A stretch of 64,000 nt of DNA from Labilibacter sediminis (GTDB taxonomy: Bacteria > Bacteroidota > Bacteroidia > Bacteroidales > Marinilabiliaceae). The notes beneath the pieces were generated by a model that was not told where the DNA came from, did not search any database, and saw nothing but the letters and a program-made list of their open reading frames with translations. Positions 61,782-64,000 of this stretch are shown here, in pieces (within the stretch, counting starts at the first letter, position 1; each line of letters starts with the position of its first letter). The position numbers and the translations under genes are program-made. The DNA lies in the NCBI RefSeq assembly GCF_005877885.1, contig NZ_VCHY01000006.1:124001-188000 (forward strand), read 5' to 3'.

Positions 61782-62540
61782 TTAGTCCCTATAGGTAGAG
61801 TATGCATTAGCTTGTTGTGTAGGCATGATTAAAATGTCATTAATATTAACATGTTCAGGGCGAGTAATGGCATATTCAATAGCATCAGCAACATCCTCAG
61901 CTGTTAAAGGAGTAATTCCACTATAAACATTCTTGGCTTTTTCTTCATCTCCACTAAACCTAACAACAGAGAATTCTGTTTCTACCATCCCCGGTGATAT
62001 AGACGTTACTTTAATTTTGTGTTTAAGTAAATCTATTCTCATCCCTTGGGTAATGGCATTTACTGCATGCTTAGATGCACAATATACGCTACCTCCTTCA
62101 TAAACATTAATTCCGGCAATTGAGGAGATGTTTACAATATGGCCCTTCTTATTCTGAACCATTGTTTTAATAATATCTTTCGATAAAAACAATAAGCCAG
62201 TCACATTGGTATCTATCATTTGTTGCCACTTTTCCCAATCGGCATTTTCTACAGTTTCAGTTCCATAAGCTAAGCCAGCATTATTTATTAATACTTCAAT
62301 GCTTTTCCATTCTTTTGGAATACTATTGAGAGCATCGGTGGTTTCTTTTTGGTTTCGGATGTCAAATGAAAGTGGCAAAACTGCTGTTTTGTAGGTTGAC
62401 TCAATCTCTGTCTGAAGAGATTTTAATCTTTCAATTCTCCTTCCTGTAATTATTGTGTTGTACCCAAGTTTAGATAGCATTACTGTACTTGCTTGTCCTA
62501 TACCTGATGACGCTCCTGTTATCAATGCTATTTTTGTCAT
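61782..62540 (-). CDS. Short-chain dehydrogenase/reductase (YdfG-like)
   Basis: A 252-residue classical SDR. The NAD(P) loop is TGASSGIGQAS (residues 8-18), NNAGLAYG lies near residue 87, and the catalytic Ser-Tyr-Lys triad is in NISSIAGIN (Ser near 138) and YCASKHAV (Tyr and Lys near 151-155). ITGRRIERL near residue 35 favours NADP(H). The family (YdfG) reduces or oxidises 3-hydroxy acids such as serine and malonic semialdehyde. It is convergent with the polysaccharide genes and divergent from purL, so it is probably unrelated to the locus. Confidence 0.92.
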   Translation of the reverse strand: MTKIALITGASSGIGQASTVMLSKLGYNTIITGRRIERLKSLQTEIESTYKTAVLPLSFDIRNQKETTDALNSIPKEWKSIEVLINNAGLAYGTETVENADWEKWQQMIDTNVTGLLFLSKDIIKTMVQNKKGHIVNISSIAGINVYEGGSVYCASKHAVNAITQGMRIDLLKHKIKVTSISPGMVETEFSVVRFSGDEEKAKNVYSGITPLTAEDVADAIEYAITRPEHVNINDILIMPTQQANAYSTYRD

Positions 62541-62577
62541 TTCTTTAATAATTAAGATGAAGATTTTATTGTCATTG

Positions 62578-62585
62578 CAAATGTA
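62578..62585 (-). promoter_or_regulatory. Possible -7 element for the SDR gene
   Basis: The minus strand reads TACATTTG, an exact match to TAnnTTTG, 38 bases upstream of the SDR start codon. A clear -33 element is not seen. Confidence 0.45.
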
Positions 62586-62774
62586 AATATCTGTTATAAA
62601 GGATCAGGTCAGCTTTTGAATTTGCACTTTTTTTTATACATTCAACAAGTAATATGAAGCTTAAATGTTAATTAAAAAAGCGAACTAAGTAAAGCTACTT
62701 GACTATTGTATTATTAGCTTCAAAATTATAGAAAAATCTATTCCTTTTTACCTGAATGATTTAAATAAACAAAC

Positions 62775-64000
62775 ATGGATACTAACGATAAAATAGTGCA
62801 GACTTCGGAAAATTTAAATTTGTCTCAGTCAGAACTTGAGTTAATTTCAGAGATTTTAAAAAGAGAGCCAAATGAATTTGAATTGGATGTTTTTTCTCGT
62901 TTATGGACAGAACATGCATCTTATAAAAACTCATTAAAATGGTTAGGAAAATTGCCTAAGTCAGGAGAAAAGGTAATAGTTGAAGCTGGAGATGAATCTG
63001 CCGGAGCTATTGATATAGGAGATGGGTATGTGTGTGTGTTTAAAATAGAATCACATAATCATCCATGTTCTTTTCAACCAAGGTTGGGGGCTTTAACCGG
63101 TTTAAGGATAGTGAATCGAGATGTGTTTACAATGGGGGCAAAGCCTGTTGCTTTTTTAGATTCATTAAGGTTTGGAGATGGAGAGAGAGATACAGCGAGG
63201 TGGTTGTTTTCTGAAGTAATTAAAGGTATTCAGGATTTTGAAGAAGGAATAAAGGTACCGGTTATTGGAGGTGAAGTGTTCTTTGATCAGGGGTTTAACT
63301 CCAGTCCAATAGTAAATAATATGACTGTTGGAGTTGCCAGAAAAGAGGATTTAATCTCTGGTATTGCGAAGGGTGAGGGGAATGTGATTTTATTATTAGG
63401 TGCTTTAACAGGAAAAGATGGAGTGGATAATGATTCATTTGCAGCAGACTTTATTACGGATAATGGATCAGACACTTTTTCGTACGAGCAAATGGTGGAT
63501 TCTAATATTGAAATAAGTTTGCTTAAAGCAGTTAAAGTATTAAATGAACAAAAACTTATTGTTGGTATACAAACAATAGGCGCCGGAGGTATAGTTGGTG
63601 CTGCGACAGAAATGGCTGCACGAGGTAAATCCGGAATTCAATTAAATACAGCTAAGATTCCGGTGAGAGAAGGTGATTTATCTGATAGAGAAAAGTTGCT
63701 TTCCGAAACATGGGGAAGAATGTTAGTCTGTGTTGAAGAAGCTAATTTACCTAAGGTAATGGAATTGCTACAGCCTATTCAATTGGCCTTTTCGCAAATA
63801 GGAGAAGTAATTGAAGGAGAGGAGTTGATATGCAAAAATGAAGATGTTTTATTGGCGCAAATTCCTGTTTCTTATGTTGGTTTAGGCGGTAATGCTCCGA
63901 TATATGAACGAGAAATTCAAGAGCCTGCACAAAATAGGATAAAAGAATTAAAAATAAGCGATATTCCTGAGCCGGATCATTATCAGGAGGTAATTCAAAA
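62775..64000 (+). CDS. purL: Phosphoribosylformylglycinamidine synthase PurL (short form), 3' end missing
   Basis: The frame from ATG 62775 is open to the window end (408 codons visible). The start, LSQSELELISEILKREPNEF and WTEHASYKNSLKWL, follows the short PurL (about 740 residues) rather than the 1,200-residue form. The metal/ATP site FKIESHNHPC lies near residue 92, then RLGALTGLRIVNRDVFTMG, and later IQTIGAGGIVGAATEMAARG. It converts FGAR to FGAM in purine synthesis with PurS and PurQ partners, which are not in view. The usual HCSY near the start reads HASY here. It marks the return to housekeeping DNA. Confidence 0.93.
   Translation, partial: MDTNDKIVQTSENLNLSQSELELISEILKREPNEFELDVFSRLWTEHASYKNSLKWLGKLPKSGEKVIVEAGDESAGAIDIGDGYVCVFKIESHNHPCSFQPRLGALTGLRIVNRDVFTMGAKPVAFLDSLRFGDGERDTARWLFSEVIKGIQDFEEGIKVPVIGGEVFFDQGFNSSPIVNNMTVGVARKEDLISGIAKGEGNVILLLGALTGKDGVDNDSFAADFITDNGSDTFSYEQMVDSNIEISLLKAVKVLNEQKLIVGIQTIGAGGIVGAATEMAARGKSGIQLNTAKIPVREGDLSDREKLLSETWGRMLVCVEEANLPKVMELLQPIQLAFSQIGEVIEGEELICKNEDVLLAQIPVSYVGLGGNAPIYEREIQEPAQNRIKELKISDIPEPDHYQEVIQ

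Noticed and set aside
1-64000. tRNA, rRNA, CRISPR arrays, phage genes and intact insertion sequences
   Set aside because: I looked for regularly spaced direct repeats, clover-leaf sequences and transposase or integrase motifs and saw none that I could support.

Overview
The window is AT-rich, densely coding DNA from a member of the Bacteroidota. The placement rests on two secreted proteins with type IX secretion (T9SS) C-terminal domains, several lipoproteins with Bacteroidota-style signal peptides, a clear TAnnTTTG-type promoter at 53211-53218, Bacteroidota-type protein-tyrosine kinase/co-polymerase (Wzc) proteins, and few Shine-Dalgarno sites. A marine order such as Marinilabiliales is my inference only. 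Almost the whole window is one very large, composite surface-polysaccharide locus. Its right edge reaches housekeeping DNA (an SDR oxidoreductase and purL).

Layout. (1) 1-9814, plus strand: the 3' end of a wzc gene, two GT4 and two GT2 glycosyltransferases, a Wzy-like polymerase, a polysaccharide deacetylase and a flippase. A ~173-bp terminal-inverted-repeat element sits inside this run, at the end of the polymerase gene. (2) 9998-14870: deacetylase, GT4, wecB and wecC, ending in a terminator. (3) 15092-15874, minus strand: a Wza-like outer-membrane export lipoprotein, followed by ~1.1 kb without a clear gene that holds a second copy of the repeat. (4) 16959-22182: flippase, ATP-grasp ligase, wecE-like aminotransferase and a GT56/WecF-like transferase. 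With wecBC this resembles part of the enterobacterial common antigen pathway. (5) 22774-45531: a 23-kb plus-strand run with a flippase, an EpsG-like polymerase, five GT4 transferases, two paralogous deacetylase-like proteins, a bi-domain oxidoreductase paired with a heparinase II/III-like protein, a sugar-transfer-associated ATP-grasp, a GNAT, a PglC-like initiating transferase, a DegT aminotransferase, a hexapeptide acyltransferase, an SGNH-like lipoprotein and two propeller-like proteins of unknown role. (6) 45544-52539, minus strand: two T9SS-secreted beta-helix proteins, an unknown lipoprotein and a full-length wzc. (7) 53249-61746, plus strand: a membrane CapD/PglF-type dehydratase, then acyl carrier protein, glutamine-dependent amidotransferase, NadE-like ligase, AMP-forming acyl ligase and an unusual soluble-looking sugar transferase. 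(8) 61782 to the end: SDR oxidoreductase (minus) and purL (plus, cut by the window end).

How they may work together. Initiating transferases load a sugar phosphate on undecaprenyl phosphate, glycosyltransferases extend it, the three flippases and two polymerases move and polymerise repeat units, and Wzc/Wza handle chain length and export. The surplus (three flippases, two polymerases, two initiators, two Wzc) suggests two or more polysaccharide systems laid side by side. The part that looks least described is the ACP / AsnB / NadE-like / AMP-ligase / sugar-transferase module at 55666-61746. It has the parts list of an ACP-dependent acylation plus amidation pathway feeding a polysaccharide.
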